From Hankyongella ginsenosidimutans (GTDB taxonomy: Bacteria; Pseudomonadota; Alphaproteobacteria; Sphingomonadales; Sphingomonadaceae): a stretch of DNA of 64,000 bases. The notes below the pieces were generated by a model, which made no database searches, was not told the DNA's origin, and saw nothing but the letters and a program-made list of their open reading frames with translations. Location: NCBI RefSeq assembly GCF_005144965.1, contig NZ_CP039704.1, positions 2,816,810 through 2,880,809 of the forward strand, given 5' to 3'. Numbering within the stretch: the stretch's first letter is position 1; each line of letters starts with the position of its first letter. Below, one piece after another: positions 21,709 to 30,229 of the stretch. Both the position numbers and the translations under genes were made by a program.

Positions 21709-22772
21709 GTGAAACTCACCCTGGTGACTGATGCCTGGACGCCGCAGGTCAATGGCGTGGTCCGGACCCTGGTGACGACCGTCGAGGCGCTCAAGGCCGC
21801 AGGGCACCATGTCCAGACCATCACGCCGAGCCAGTTCCGGTCGGTCCCCTGCCCGACCTATCCGGAAATCCGCCTGGCACTGACCCGCTGGCGCAAGGTC
21901 GCCCGGATGATCCGCAAGTTCGAACCGGATGCGATCCACATCGCCACCGAAGGGCCGCTCGGCATCGCGGCGCGGCGTTACTGCGTGCGCCACAAGCTGC
22001 CGTTCACCACCGCGTTTCACACCCGCTTCCCGGATTATGTGTCCGCGCGCACTGGGCTGTCGCCGGAGCTGTTCTGGCGCTACCTGCGCTGGTTCCACAA
22101 GCCCTCGCGCAACATCCTCACAGCGACGCCGCGCCTGGCCGCCGAGCTGGCGATGCGCGGGCTGCCGCACACCGTGCTGTGGAGTCGCGGCGTCGATCTC
22201 AGCCTGTTTTCCCCGCGCCATGCACCGCACCCGGCCTACGCCAACCTGACGCGCCCGATCATGCTCTGCGTCGGGCGCGTGGCGGTCGAAAAGAACATCG
22301 AGACCTTTCTCAAAGCCCCTGTGCCGGGCACCAAGGTGGTGGTCGGCGACGGGCCGGCACTTGAGCGGCTGAAGCGCGATTATCCGCAGGTGACGTTTCT
22401 GGGCGCGCTCCATGGCGACGAACTGGCTGCCGCTTACGCTGGCGCGGACGTGCTTGCGTTCCCGAGCCTCACCGACACCTTCGGGCTGGTGATGGTGGAG
22501 GCGCTGGCGAGCGGCGTGCCGGTCGCTGGCTTCCCGTGCCCGGCCCGCTCGACGTGATCGGTGAGGACGGCCGCGGCGTGGTCCCCGGCTGGATCGCGCC
22601 GATCGGCGGGGTTGACCCGGATTTCGCGCAGGCGATTTCCAAGGCCTTGACGTGCGCGCGCGCCGATTGCCAGGCCTATGCGCGACATTTTAGCTGGGAT
22701 GCCGCGATCGCCCAGTTCATCAGTGCGCTGCAGCCGCTGCCGGACCCGCCGCTGCCGCATGAGGAAGCCTGA
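21709..22772 (+). CDS. agt: GT4 glycosyltransferase, Agt-type glycolipid synthase
   Basis: A GT-B glycosyltransferase of family 4 with about 354 residues. The N-terminal fold is LVTDAWTPQVNGVVRTL, followed by HTRFPDYVSARTG. The donor-binding half has VGRVAVEKNIETFLK, VVGDGPALERLK and PSLTDTFGLVMVEALASG. The start is GTG 21709; an ATG 14 bases upstream gives only a four-codon peptide. A frameshift at about 22540 separates the last 70 residues. Homologues next to plcP transfer glucose or glucuronate to diacylglycerol, replacing phospholipids when phosphate is scarce. The sugar donor cannot be read from the sequence, and a different lipid acceptor is possible. Confidence 0.72.
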
Positions 22773-22794
22773 ACCGCAAGCCCCATATTGAGTG

Positions 22795-23460
22795 TCAACG
22801 CCAGGTCTCGACAGGCCAGCCGCGCTGTAACGCGTCCTGCGCAAAGCCTGCTTTCGGGCTGACCACAACCGCCTGATCCGCCGCCTCGAACGACGGCGCA
22901 TCGCTGGCGTGGTCGCTGTAAAGCGGATATCCTGCGCCGCACGCGCCCCGAGCTGCAGGCAATACGCCTCGATCCGGTGCCGCTTGGCTGCGGCATAGCA
23001 GTTTTCCGCGCCGGCCAGAGTTGTAGCCGTCCGTCGCCGGCATAGGGGATTTCCGTTGCGAGGACATCGTCGAAGCCCAGACGCTGCGCCAGCGGACGCA
23101 CGTAAAGCCGGAACTCGCCGTCGCAACCGCCAGCCGGCAACCGGCCGCACGATCAGCGGCGATCCGCGCGCGCGCCTCGGCCCGGATATAGCGGTCGTCG
23201 ACCTGCGCGGCGAAACCCTCCGCCAACGCCTCCAGCCGCGCGCGTCGAGGGCGGCCGAGAAACAGATGCAGCAGCGCGCATTTCAAGGTGGAGCGCCCGA
23301 TCAGCTTCAGGCCGTAGGCGACGAAAACCGGCAGCGCGAGCGGCGCCAGCAGCGCACGCCACGGTGCGCGCACCACCGCATACAGCAGGAACGGCGTGAA
23401 GGTTGCGACCCGGGTGACGGTCAGGTCGAGGTCGTAGATGGCGATCGCTTGTTTGGCCAC
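22795..23460 (-). CDS. HAD-superfamily (HAD-IB) hydrolase (frameshifted)
   Basis: The N-terminal motif AIYDLDLTVTR is a HAD nucleophile motif (DxDxT). The cap region has STLKCALLHLFLGRP and a DRYIRAEARARI helix. A motif II-like stretch is GCRLAVATAS, and the C-terminal part includes SDHASDAPSFEAADQAVVVSPK, a motif IV-like Asp pair. Frame breaks occur near 23115, 23015 and 22930. The start chosen is GTG 23460, after a GAAGG just upstream; a longer GTG or ATG start near 23520 is possible. It is convergent with agt. It could be a phosphatidylglycerophosphate phosphatase-like or phosphoserine phosphatase-like enzyme; the substrate is unknown. Confidence 0.7.
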   Translation of the reverse strand: MAKQAIAIYDLDLTVTRVATFTPFLLYAVVRAPWRALLAPLALPVFVAYGLKLIGRSTLKCALLHLFLGRPRRARLEALAEGFAAQVDDRYIRAEARARIAADRAAGCRLAVATASSGFTCVRWRSVWASTMSSQRKSPMPATDGYNSGRRGKLLCRSQAAPDRGVLPAARGACGAGYPLYSDHASDAPSFEAADQAVVVSPKAGFAQDALQRGWPVETWR

Positions 23461-23538
23461 GCGCCTTCGATACCGGCGCGCGCCAGCCCGGCAACCGCCA
23501 TGCTTGTGACTGGCGCGCAAAGGCTTTAGCGATAGGAC

Positions 23539-24676
23539 ATGTTGTTCGAGCGCGAAGCCCGCCGCCTTCCCCGTGCGCCTCGAGCCGCAACCCGGCGGCG
23601 GCGCGACCTACCGTTTCGCTGGAGATTTGACAGTCGCATCGGCGGCAGACGTAGAGGCCGCATTGGAGCATGGAGCGCCATTCCCCGGCGACCTTCGAGC
23701 TCGGCGACGTCACGTCCATGGATACGGCAGGTGCCTGGCTGCTCTATCGCACGCAGCAGAAATGGCGGGCGGATGGCATCGAGGTCAGCCAGTCGGGGGC
23801 GCGGCGCAATCATGCCGCCCTGCTGCAGTCGATCGGCCGGTTCGACCGGCCGTGCGACCACCGGCGCGCGCCGGCTCCGCCTTTGTTCAGCAGGTCGCCC
23901 TTATCGGCCGGGCGACTGTCGCCATCGTACAGAATTTCGGTCAGTTCCTTGATTTCGTCGGTATGGTGCTCATCCGCGGCGGCCTGCTGGCCGCCAATCC
24001 GCAGAAGATGCGCTGGACCGCTTTCAGCCGCCATATCGAACAGACGGGGTTCAATGCCCTGCCGATCATCGGCTTGATGTCCTTCCTGATCGGGCTGGTG
24101 ATCGTCCAGCAAGGCGCGTACCAGCTCAAGCGTTTCGGAGCAGGTCGTTCGTGGTCAACATGATCGGCCTGCTGACCCTGCGCGAGCTCGGCGTGCTGAT
24201 GACGGCGATCATGGTGGCCGGTCGCTCCGGTTCCGCGTTCACGGCGCAGATCGGTTCCATGAAAATCACGGAAGAAATCGACGCACTCCAGACCATGGGG
24301 CTTAACCCCGTCGACACGTTGGTGCTGCCACGCGTGCTGGCGCTGGTGATTTGCCTGCCCCTGCTCACCATCTACGCCAACCTCACGGCGCTCGCGGGGG
24401 ATGGTGTTCGGCTGGGTCTCGCTCGATATTTCGCCCAATGCCTTCCTGGAAGGACTGCGGCTTGCCGTTCACCTTGACGATTTCTGGGCCGGCATGATGA
24501 AGGCACCGATTTTCGGGGCGATCATCGCCATCGCCGGATGCTTCGAGGGCATGAAAGTGGGCGGCGATGCCGAGTCGCTGGGGCGGCACACCACGGCGTC
24601 GGTCGTGCAGTCGATTTTCCTGGTGATTGTGCTCGACGCCTTCTTTGCAGTCTTCCTGACCCTGGTCGGCATTTGA
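23539..24676 (+). CDS. mlaE: MlaE-type ABC lipid-transport permease with N-terminal STAS-like domain (frameshifted)
   Basis: The permease part is typical of MlaE: FRSHIEQTGFNALPI-like entry helix, LMSFLIGLVIVQQGAYQL, LRELGVLMTAIMVAGRSG, FTAQIGSMKITEEIDAL, MGLNPVDTLVLPRVLAL and a C-terminal FFAVFLTLVGI. About 110 residues precede it, with ATYRFAGDLTV and DVTSMDTAGAWLLYR, resembling a STAS domain like MlaB fused to the permease. Frameshifts occur near 23570, 23665, 23880, 24145 and 24400. The TGA stop overlaps the mlaF ATG (TGATG). It acts in the inner membrane with mlaF and mlaD to move phospholipids between membranes. Confidence 0.87.
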
Positions 24677-25438
24677 TGGATGCGCCGATCATCACGATCA
24701 GAGACCTGGTCAACCGCTTCGGCACCCAGGTCGTGCACGAAGACCTCTCGCTCGACGTCCGGCGCGGCGAAATCCTCGGCGTCGTCGGCGGCTCGGGGAC
24801 CGGCAAATCAGTGCTGATGCGCAGCATCATAGGGCTGCAACAGCCGGCAGCAGGCGCGATCGCCATCGAGGGCAAGCAGCTCTCGCAGCTGTCGGACGAT
24901 GAGGCGGTGGCGCTGCGTCGTCGGTGGGGCGTGCTGTTCCAGCGGGGCGCGCTGTTCTCGACCCTGACCGTCGCCGAGAATATCCAGGCGCCACTGCGCG
25001 AACACACCGAGATCGACGAGCCGCTGCTTGGCGAGATCGCTGGGTACAAGCTGGCAATGGTCGGCCTGCCGCCGTCCGCGGCACCCAAATACCCGGTCGA
25101 GCTTTCTGGCGGGATGATCAAGCGCGCCGCCCTTGCCCGGGCGCTGGCACTTGACCCGAGCCTGCTGTTTCTGGACGAACCGACCGCAGGTTTGGACCCA
25201 ATCGCCGCCAGCGCCTTCGACGCCCTGATCCGCGAACTGCGAGAACTGCTTGGGCTCACGGTGTTTTAATCACGCACGACCTCGACACGCTGTTCGCGAT
25301 ATGCGACCGCGTCGCCGTACTCGCAGACCGCAAGGTGGTGGCGGTCGCACCGATCCCGGAGCTGCTGGAAAATCCGCACCCTGGATCCGGGAATATTTTC
25401 GAGGGCCGCGCGGTCGGGCGGCCGCAGCACGGGAGTAG
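24676..25438 (+). CDS. mlaF: MlaF-type ABC transporter ATP-binding protein
   Basis: ABC ATPase of about 254 residues. Walker A is VVGGSGTGKSVLMRSI, the Q-loop is FQRGALFSTLTVAEN, the signature is ELSGGMIKRAALARA, and Walker B is LLFLDEPTAGLDPIA. The H-loop ITHDLDTLFAICDRV follows a frameshift at about 25265 (TTTT run). It energises the MlaE permease. Its ATG overlaps the mlaE stop, and it ends 3 bases before mlaD. Confidence 0.92.
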
Positions 25439-25441
25439 TCG

Positions 25442-26380
25442 ATGGAAACCCGCGCCAGTCATGTGCTTGTCGGCAGCTTTGTCCTGGTGCTGGTTGCAGC
25501 CCTGTTCGGCTTCATCATCTGGCTGGCGCGCGTCGACGCAGGCGCCACCAAGGATTTCGACATCATGTTCTATGGCTCGGTCGCCGGACTGAACCAGGGC
25601 AGCCTGGTCAACTACAACGGTGTGCCGGTCGGAACCGTGACGACCATCGCATTGGTGCGGGATCAGCCAAGCGCCGTGCGCGTGCGCATCCGCGTTTCGG
25701 AAGATACACCGGTCTACACCGGCACTACGGCCAGCCTGGAATCCCAGGGCCTGACCGGCGCCGTGCTGGTTCAGCTCTCGGGCGCGACCCAGGCCGGGAC
25801 CCCGCTGGTGGAGCCGGGGCCGTTCGGCGTGCCTGTCATCCCCTCCAAGCGGTCAGCGCTTGAGAAGTTGTTCGTGAGCATCCCGGAAATCCTGCAGAGA
25901 ACGACGGACGTACTCGATGAGATCAAAGATGTTCTCAACGACAAGAACAAGAAGGCCATCGGCGATATCCTGGCGAATACCGAGCGCCTGACCGTCACAC
26001 TCGCCGATCAGTCACCCCTGCTGGCCTCCGGCATTCAGGAGTTGAACGGCGCAATCGTCGATCTGCGCGGCAGCCTCGCCGCCGTAACCCGGCTTGCGGA
26101 CGGCACGACACTGGCCGTCAACGAGGACGCCAAGCCCCTGCTGAGAGACCTGCGCACGCTGGCGCAGAACACGGACAGCGCGGTCCGCAAGATCGATGAC
26201 ATCCTCAAGGATGCCCAACCCGGCCTGAGCGCGTTCGGGCAGGATACGTTGCCGGAGATCGGCCTTCTGGTCAGCGACCTGCGCGAACTGACCCATACGT
26301 TGAACCGCCTGGGCGACCGGATCGACCAGGGCTCTGCGGCGTCCCTGCTCTCAAGCGAGAAAATACCGGAGTACCGCGAT
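25442..26380 (+). CDS. mlaD: MlaD/MCE-domain lipid-binding protein
   Basis: The N-terminal membrane anchor is SHVLVGSFVLVLVAALFGFI. The MCE domain follows (FDIMFYGSVAGLNQGSLVNY and NGVPVGTVTTIALV, VYTGTTASLESQGLTGAVLV). A long helical segment with LRDLRTLAQNTDSAVRKID repeats ends at EKIPEYR. In the raw sequence the frame continues without a stop into the next lipoprotein gene. I place the boundary where the ATG at 26379 begins, because MCE proteins of this class normally end near this EYR motif. A true fusion is not excluded. Confidence 0.85.
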
Positions 26381-26962
26381 GCGTCCAAAAATAGCCCGAG
26401 CGGAAACGCCCTCGCCATGGTCGCAACCCTACTGCTGGCGGGGTGCGGCCCGCTGATCAGTTTCGGGTCGAATGAGCCACCGCCCGCCCTGCTGACCTTG
26501 GAGAATAGCCAGCCCCCGACCCCGGTTGCGCTGGACGCCATCGTCCTGCAGGTCGACGTGCCGGCGGACTACGCCAGTGTGCGCATCGCCGTGAAGTCGC
26601 AGCCGACCCTGGTGGAATATCTGCCGGGCGTGCAGTGGATCGACCGGCCGGAGCGGCTGCTGCGCCGGGCCGCACAGATGGCTTACGCAGCGAAGACGCC
26701 AGGTGCCGGGCACGCAACCCGGCCGGCGCTCTATCTGACGGTGCGGGCGCTGAACGTCGCGGCAGGCGGCGGCGCGCATACGATCCGTGTGGCGTTCGAG
26801 GCCCGCCTGCCACGCAGCCAGGGCGGCGGCGCAGGCCAATGCGCGGTCGATGCCCCGGTCGCGTCCCTCAAGCCGCTGGATATCTCGCGCGGCTTCAATA
26901 TGGCGGTCTTTGCCTGCTTCGGACAGCTTACCGACTGGTTGAACAGCTCAGCGCGATCCTAG
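26379..26962 (+). CDS. ABC-type transport auxiliary lipoprotein (PqiC/LptE-like)
   Basis: The lipobox LLLAGC after a short hydrophobic stretch (LAMVATLLLAGCGPL) marks an outer-membrane lipoprotein. The rest, with VALDAIVLQVDVPADYASVRI, IAVKSQPTLVEYLPGVQWID and a C-terminal FNMAVFACFGQLTDWL, matches the auxiliary lipoprotein that accompanies MCE transporters. The start ATG at 26379 requires a one-base correction in the AAAAA run at about 26388. It ends at a TAG that opens a block of palindromic repeats. Confidence 0.8.
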
Positions 26963-26977
26963 AGCCTGATCGGTTGA

Positions 26978-27001
26978 GGTTGAAGCATATGTGCTTCAAC
27001 C
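26978..27001. repeat. Perfect 10-bp hairpin after the lipoprotein gene
   Basis: GGTTGAAGCA / TGCTTCAACC around a TATG loop, 16 bases after the stop of the Mla lipoprotein gene. It opens a repeat block that runs to 27230. No U-run follows, so it is more likely a repeat-element stem than a classic terminator. Confidence 0.7.
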
Positions 27002-27013
27002 GAGAGCGTGAAT

Positions 27014-27086
27014 CAGGCTCTTATCAACAATTTAGACCATGATTCACGTTTCAGATTGATTCAATCTGAAACGATCAAAATCTAGA
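27014..27086. repeat. Palindromic repeat family A, copy 2 (inverted relative to copy 1)
   Basis: This is the near-exact reverse complement of 1185-1257: CAGGCTCTTATCAACAATTT, then the palindrome TTTCAGATTGATTCAATC followed by TGAAA, ending in TCTAGA. Confidence 0.85.
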
Positions 27087-27104
27087 GCCTTTCCGACTGA
27101 GATT

Positions 27105-27128
27105 GAGGCACTTGTGTTTAAGTGCCTC
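27105..27128. repeat. Perfect 9-bp hairpin in the repeat block
   Basis: GAGGCACTT / AAGTGCCTC with loop GTGTTT. It follows GCCTTTCCGACTGAGATT, and mirrors the arrangement of the 26978 hairpin (AGAGCCT, then about 10 bases, then a stem). Confidence 0.7.
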
Positions 27129-27162
27129 AAGCAAAACGACAAGAAAACTCTCACGCTTTGTG

Positions 27163-27230
27163 TAGACCCTTCTTGTCCGTTTTTTGATTGCCTCGCCAAA
27201 AGTGATTCAATCAAAAACGGGAAGGGTCTA
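27163..27230. repeat. Palindromic repeat family B, copy 1
   Basis: A 68-base element flanked by TAGACCC / GGGTCTA. Inner arms TTTTTTGATTG and CAATCAAAAA surround a loop containing CCTCGCCAAAAGTGATT. The two arms differ by a few bases (CTTCTTGTCCG against CGGGAAGG). The stop codon of the minus-strand DUF6491-like gene is the terminal TAG. Confidence 0.8.
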
Positions 27231-27668
27231 GCTTTTAGGTGCCGGCTTCACCGGTTGGAATACGCCGAGCGGGCAGCTCCCGAATTCCTGCAGGCGATTG
27301 TCCAGGGGCGTGATGACATCGATCGAGCAATAATAGGGCGTGCTGGTCTTGAAGCTGAAGCGCTCCTCGAAACCCAGCCGTGGGCAGGCGTACGGCAGCT
27401 TGCTGAGATAGAGCTTGCCGCCGCGCATCTTGAACAGGATCGCGGAGTCGCTGAGCACGCGGGTCGACTCAACCTGGGTGATCGGCAGGCAGTCCTTTGG
27501 CTCGCCGTCCGGGGTCAGCGACGCCAGATAGTCAAGCTTGCGCTGCACGCGCGCGCTGTGCTGCTTTTGTGGTTTCGCGGCGACCCCTGCCGCCGGGTCT
27601 GGTGGGCTGTCCGCAGAGGCAAGCGAGGGTGCTAGCAGCAGGAACGTCAGGGCCAAAGTCCGGATCAT
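27228..27668 (-). CDS. Small exported protein, DUF6491-like
   Basis: A 146-residue protein with a signal peptide (MIRTLALTFLLLAPSLASA). The mature part contains a positively charged linker, then DCLPITQVESTRVLSDSAIL, KLPYACPRLGFEERFS and YYCSIDVITPL. Three cysteines are present. This pattern resembles the uncharacterised DUF6491 family. The start ATG at 27668 is chosen because GGAGGTG precedes it by 4 bases; an in-frame upstream start would spoil the signal peptide. It is divergent from rmuC. Function unknown. Confidence 0.65.
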   Translation of the reverse strand: MIRTLALTFLLLAPSLASADSPPDPAAGVAAKPQKQHSARVQRKLDYLASLTPDGEPKDCLPITQVESTRVLSDSAILFKMRGGKLYLSKLPYACPRLGFEERFSFKTSTPYYCSIDVITPLDNRLQEFGSCPLGVFQPVKPAPKS

Positions 27669-27816
27669 GGGGCACCTCCAGCAATAATATACCATGATTG
27701 CGCGTTTCGCCTATCGCCCCCGGGCGCGAACGGGGCACAGTCTGGCGACAGTTATTGTTCAGCGAGCGGCAAATTGCATGCTAGTCATGGCAGGCGTCAT
27801 CTGCTACGTTCGCTTA

Positions 27817-29254
27817 ATGTTCCAATCCTTGCTTCCACTCGCCGCGTTTATCGCTGGCGGCTTGTTGACGGCCGTGCTGTGCGGGCTGTGGTTACGCCGG
27901 CGGCTGGCCGTCGCGCGCGACGAAACAGCACTGCTGCGCATGACGCTTGAGGCCCGCTATGCCGAACTCTCGGACACGCGCGCTGCGCTGAGCGCCGAGC
28001 AGGCCCGCGCAGCGCGGCTGCCAGAGCTTGAAACGCTGCTGGAGCAGGAGCGCCTCACCCGTTCGAGCCTGGAGGTGCGGCTGGCGCGGATCGAGACCGA
28101 GCGGGAGGAGCAGCAGCGCCGGCTGGAAGAAAAGATCGCGACCCTGACCGATCTGCGGGAGGCGATGACGCGGGAATTTCAGGCCGCCGCCGAACAGAGC
28201 CTGCGCGGCAGCCAGCAGGCGTTCTTCGAGCTGGCGAACCAGAGCTTTGCCCAGCATCAGGAACGCTCAGGCGAAAAACTCAACAGCGTACGCAGCGAGT
28301 TCGAGGCGCTGGTCGCGCCGCTGCGCGACGTGCTCGGCCAGTATCAAACCGGCCTTCAGGACGTGGAGCGGGTGCGCGCGGACGCCTACGGTAGCCTGCG
28401 CGCACAGATTGCGGCGCTAGCCGAGGATCAGCACCGGCTGCGTTCGGAAACCCAGAAGCTGACCCATGCGCTACGCTCTGGCCCGAAAACGCGCGGACGC
28501 TGGGGCGAGCAGCAGCTGCGCAATGTCCTGGAAATGGCAGGGCTGAGCGAGCATGTGGACTTCCGGGCCGAGGTGCACGTTGCGACCGATGACGGCCGTC
28601 TGCGGCCGGACGCAGTGGTGCGCCTGCCTGGCGGGCGGCAACTGGTGATCGACGCCAAGACCTCGCTCAACGCCTATCAGGAGGCGCTGGATACCCAGGA
28701 CGATGCAGCGCGGCATACGCATATGCGCGCCCACGCCGAGGCGATGCGTCTGCACGTCGAGCAACTGGGCGGTAAAACTACTGGTCGCAGTTCAAGGATA
28801 CGCCCGATTTCGTGGTGATGTTCGTGGCCGGCGAGCATTTCGTCTCGGCGGCGCTGGAGATCAATCCTGCCCTCTGGGAATACGCGTTCGAGAAGCGGGT
28901 GCTCATCGCGACGCCGACCAACCTGATCGCGCTCGCGCGGACCATAGCGCTCGGCTGGCGGCAGGGCGGCTTGCCGAGCAGGCGCAGCAGATCGGCGGGC
29001 TGGGCAAAGAACTGTACCAGCGGCTCATCAGGCTTGGCGAGCGGGTGCAGGACATTGGCCGCAAGATCGGCGCGACCGTCAAAAGCTACAACGAGTTCGT
29101 TGGCACCCTGGAAACCTCGGTGCTGCCGCAGGCGCGCAAATTCAGCGAACTGCAGGGCGTCGAAGGCCCGGAAACACTGGAGCCGGTGGAGGCGGCGCTA
29201 CGCCCTCTGGCGGGGCGGGATCTGTCGCTCAGCCCGCCCGCCGATGCGGCGTAA
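27817..29254 (+). CDS. rmuC: DNA recombination protein RmuC (frameshifted)
   Basis: An N-terminal transmembrane helix (LLPLAAFIAGGLLTAVLCGLW) is followed by a long coiled coil rich in Glu, Arg and Leu (residues about 40-190). The RmuC nuclease-like domain has SGPKTRGRWGEQQLRNVLE, RPDAVVRLPGGRQLVIDAKT and FVAGEHFVSAAL. It ends YNEFVGTLETSVLPQARKF. RmuC limits inversions at short repeats. Frameshifts lie near 28775 and 28965. The start ATG 27817 fits the usual short cytoplasmic lead; ATG 27778 or 27787 would add a few residues. Confidence 0.92.
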
Positions 29255-29268
29255 CGCGCCGCCGGGGC

Positions 29269-30135
29269 TTATTTGATCGCGTGGATGTAGGCGCGAATGG
29301 TCTCGCCCATGTCCGCCCGCTCGAGCGCGAAGGCGATGTTTGCCATGACATGGCCGGCCTTGTCGCCACAATCGAAGCGGGTGCCCTCGAAGTGCAGGCC
29401 ATGGAACGGCTGCTGACCGATCAGTTGCGCCATGGCGTCCGTCAACTGGATCTCGCCGCCGGCACCGACCTGCTTCTTGTCGAGGATGCCCATCACTTCC
29501 GGCTGCAGGATGTAGCGGCCGATGACGGCAAGGCGTGACGGCGCCTGCTCCGGCTTCGGCTTTTCCACCAGACCCTTCACTTCGACCAGATTGCCGTCGA
29601 CAGCACCCGGCGAGACGATGCCATAACGGCTGGTGTGCGCGTGCGGCACTTCCATCGCCGCCACCATGTTGCCGCCAACCCGGTGGTAGGCGTCGATCAT
29701 CTGCTTCAGGCACGGCGTCTTCGACTGGATGAGATCATCCGCGAGAAGAACCGCGAACGGCTCGTCGTCGATGAGATAGCGTGCGCACCAGACGGCGTGG
29801 CCAAGACCCATCGGCTCCTGCTGGCGCGTGTAGGAGATGGCACCCGGCGGGCCGGGGATGGCGCGGACCTCGGTGAGCTGGTCGGTTTTGTTGCGGCTGC
29901 TCAATACCTGCTCGAGTTCGGCGGCATAGTCGAAGTGGTCCTCGATCGCGGACTTGCCGCGCCCGGTCACGAAGATGACCTCCTCGATCCCGGCGGCGCG
30001 CGCTTCCTCAACCGCATACTGGATCAAGGGCTTATCGACGACAGGAAGCATTTCCTTGGGCATCGCCTTGGTGGCTGGCAGAAAACGGGTCCCCAGACCC
30101 CCGACTGGAAAAACAGCTTTACGAACGGGTTTCAT
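29269..30135 (-). CDS. galU: UTP-glucose-1-phosphate uridylyltransferase GalU
   Basis: Intact, 288 residues. Nucleotidyltransferase motifs: VFPVGGLGTRFLPATKAMPK (nucleotide binding), KEMLPVVDKPLIQYAVEEA, FVTGRGKSAIEDHFD, VLLADDLI and GLVEKPKPEQAPSRLAVIGR. Makes UDP-glucose for envelope polysaccharides and glycolipids, possibly including the product of the nearby agt. The start ATG 30135 is preceded by GAGGAGA. Convergent with rmuC, with a 14-base gap. Confidence 0.96.
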   Translation of the reverse strand: MKPVRKAVFPVGGLGTRFLPATKAMPKEMLPVVDKPLIQYAVEEARAAGIEEVIFVTGRGKSAIEDHFDYAAELEQVLSSRNKTDQLTEVRAIPGPPGAISYTRQQEPMGLGHAVWCARYLIDDEPFAVLLADDLIQSKTPCLKQMIDAYHRVGGNMVAAMEVPHAHTSRYGIVSPGAVDGNLVEVKGLVEKPKPEQAPSRLAVIGRYILQPEVMGILDKKQVGAGGEIQLTDAMAQLIGQQPFHGLHFEGTRFDCGDKAGHVMANIAFALERADMGETIRAYIHAIK

Positions 30136-30229
30136 AAAATCTCTCCTCGCACACACATCCCACCTTGTGCAGATGCGATGCGGCTTACGCCCTAAGCGTT
30201 GCACTGCAATGAAAGACGCGGAAAAAGGG

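Noticed and set aside
26963..27230. CRISPR array
   Set aside because: Repeats are palindromic, of two different families, and are not separated by regular unique spacers.
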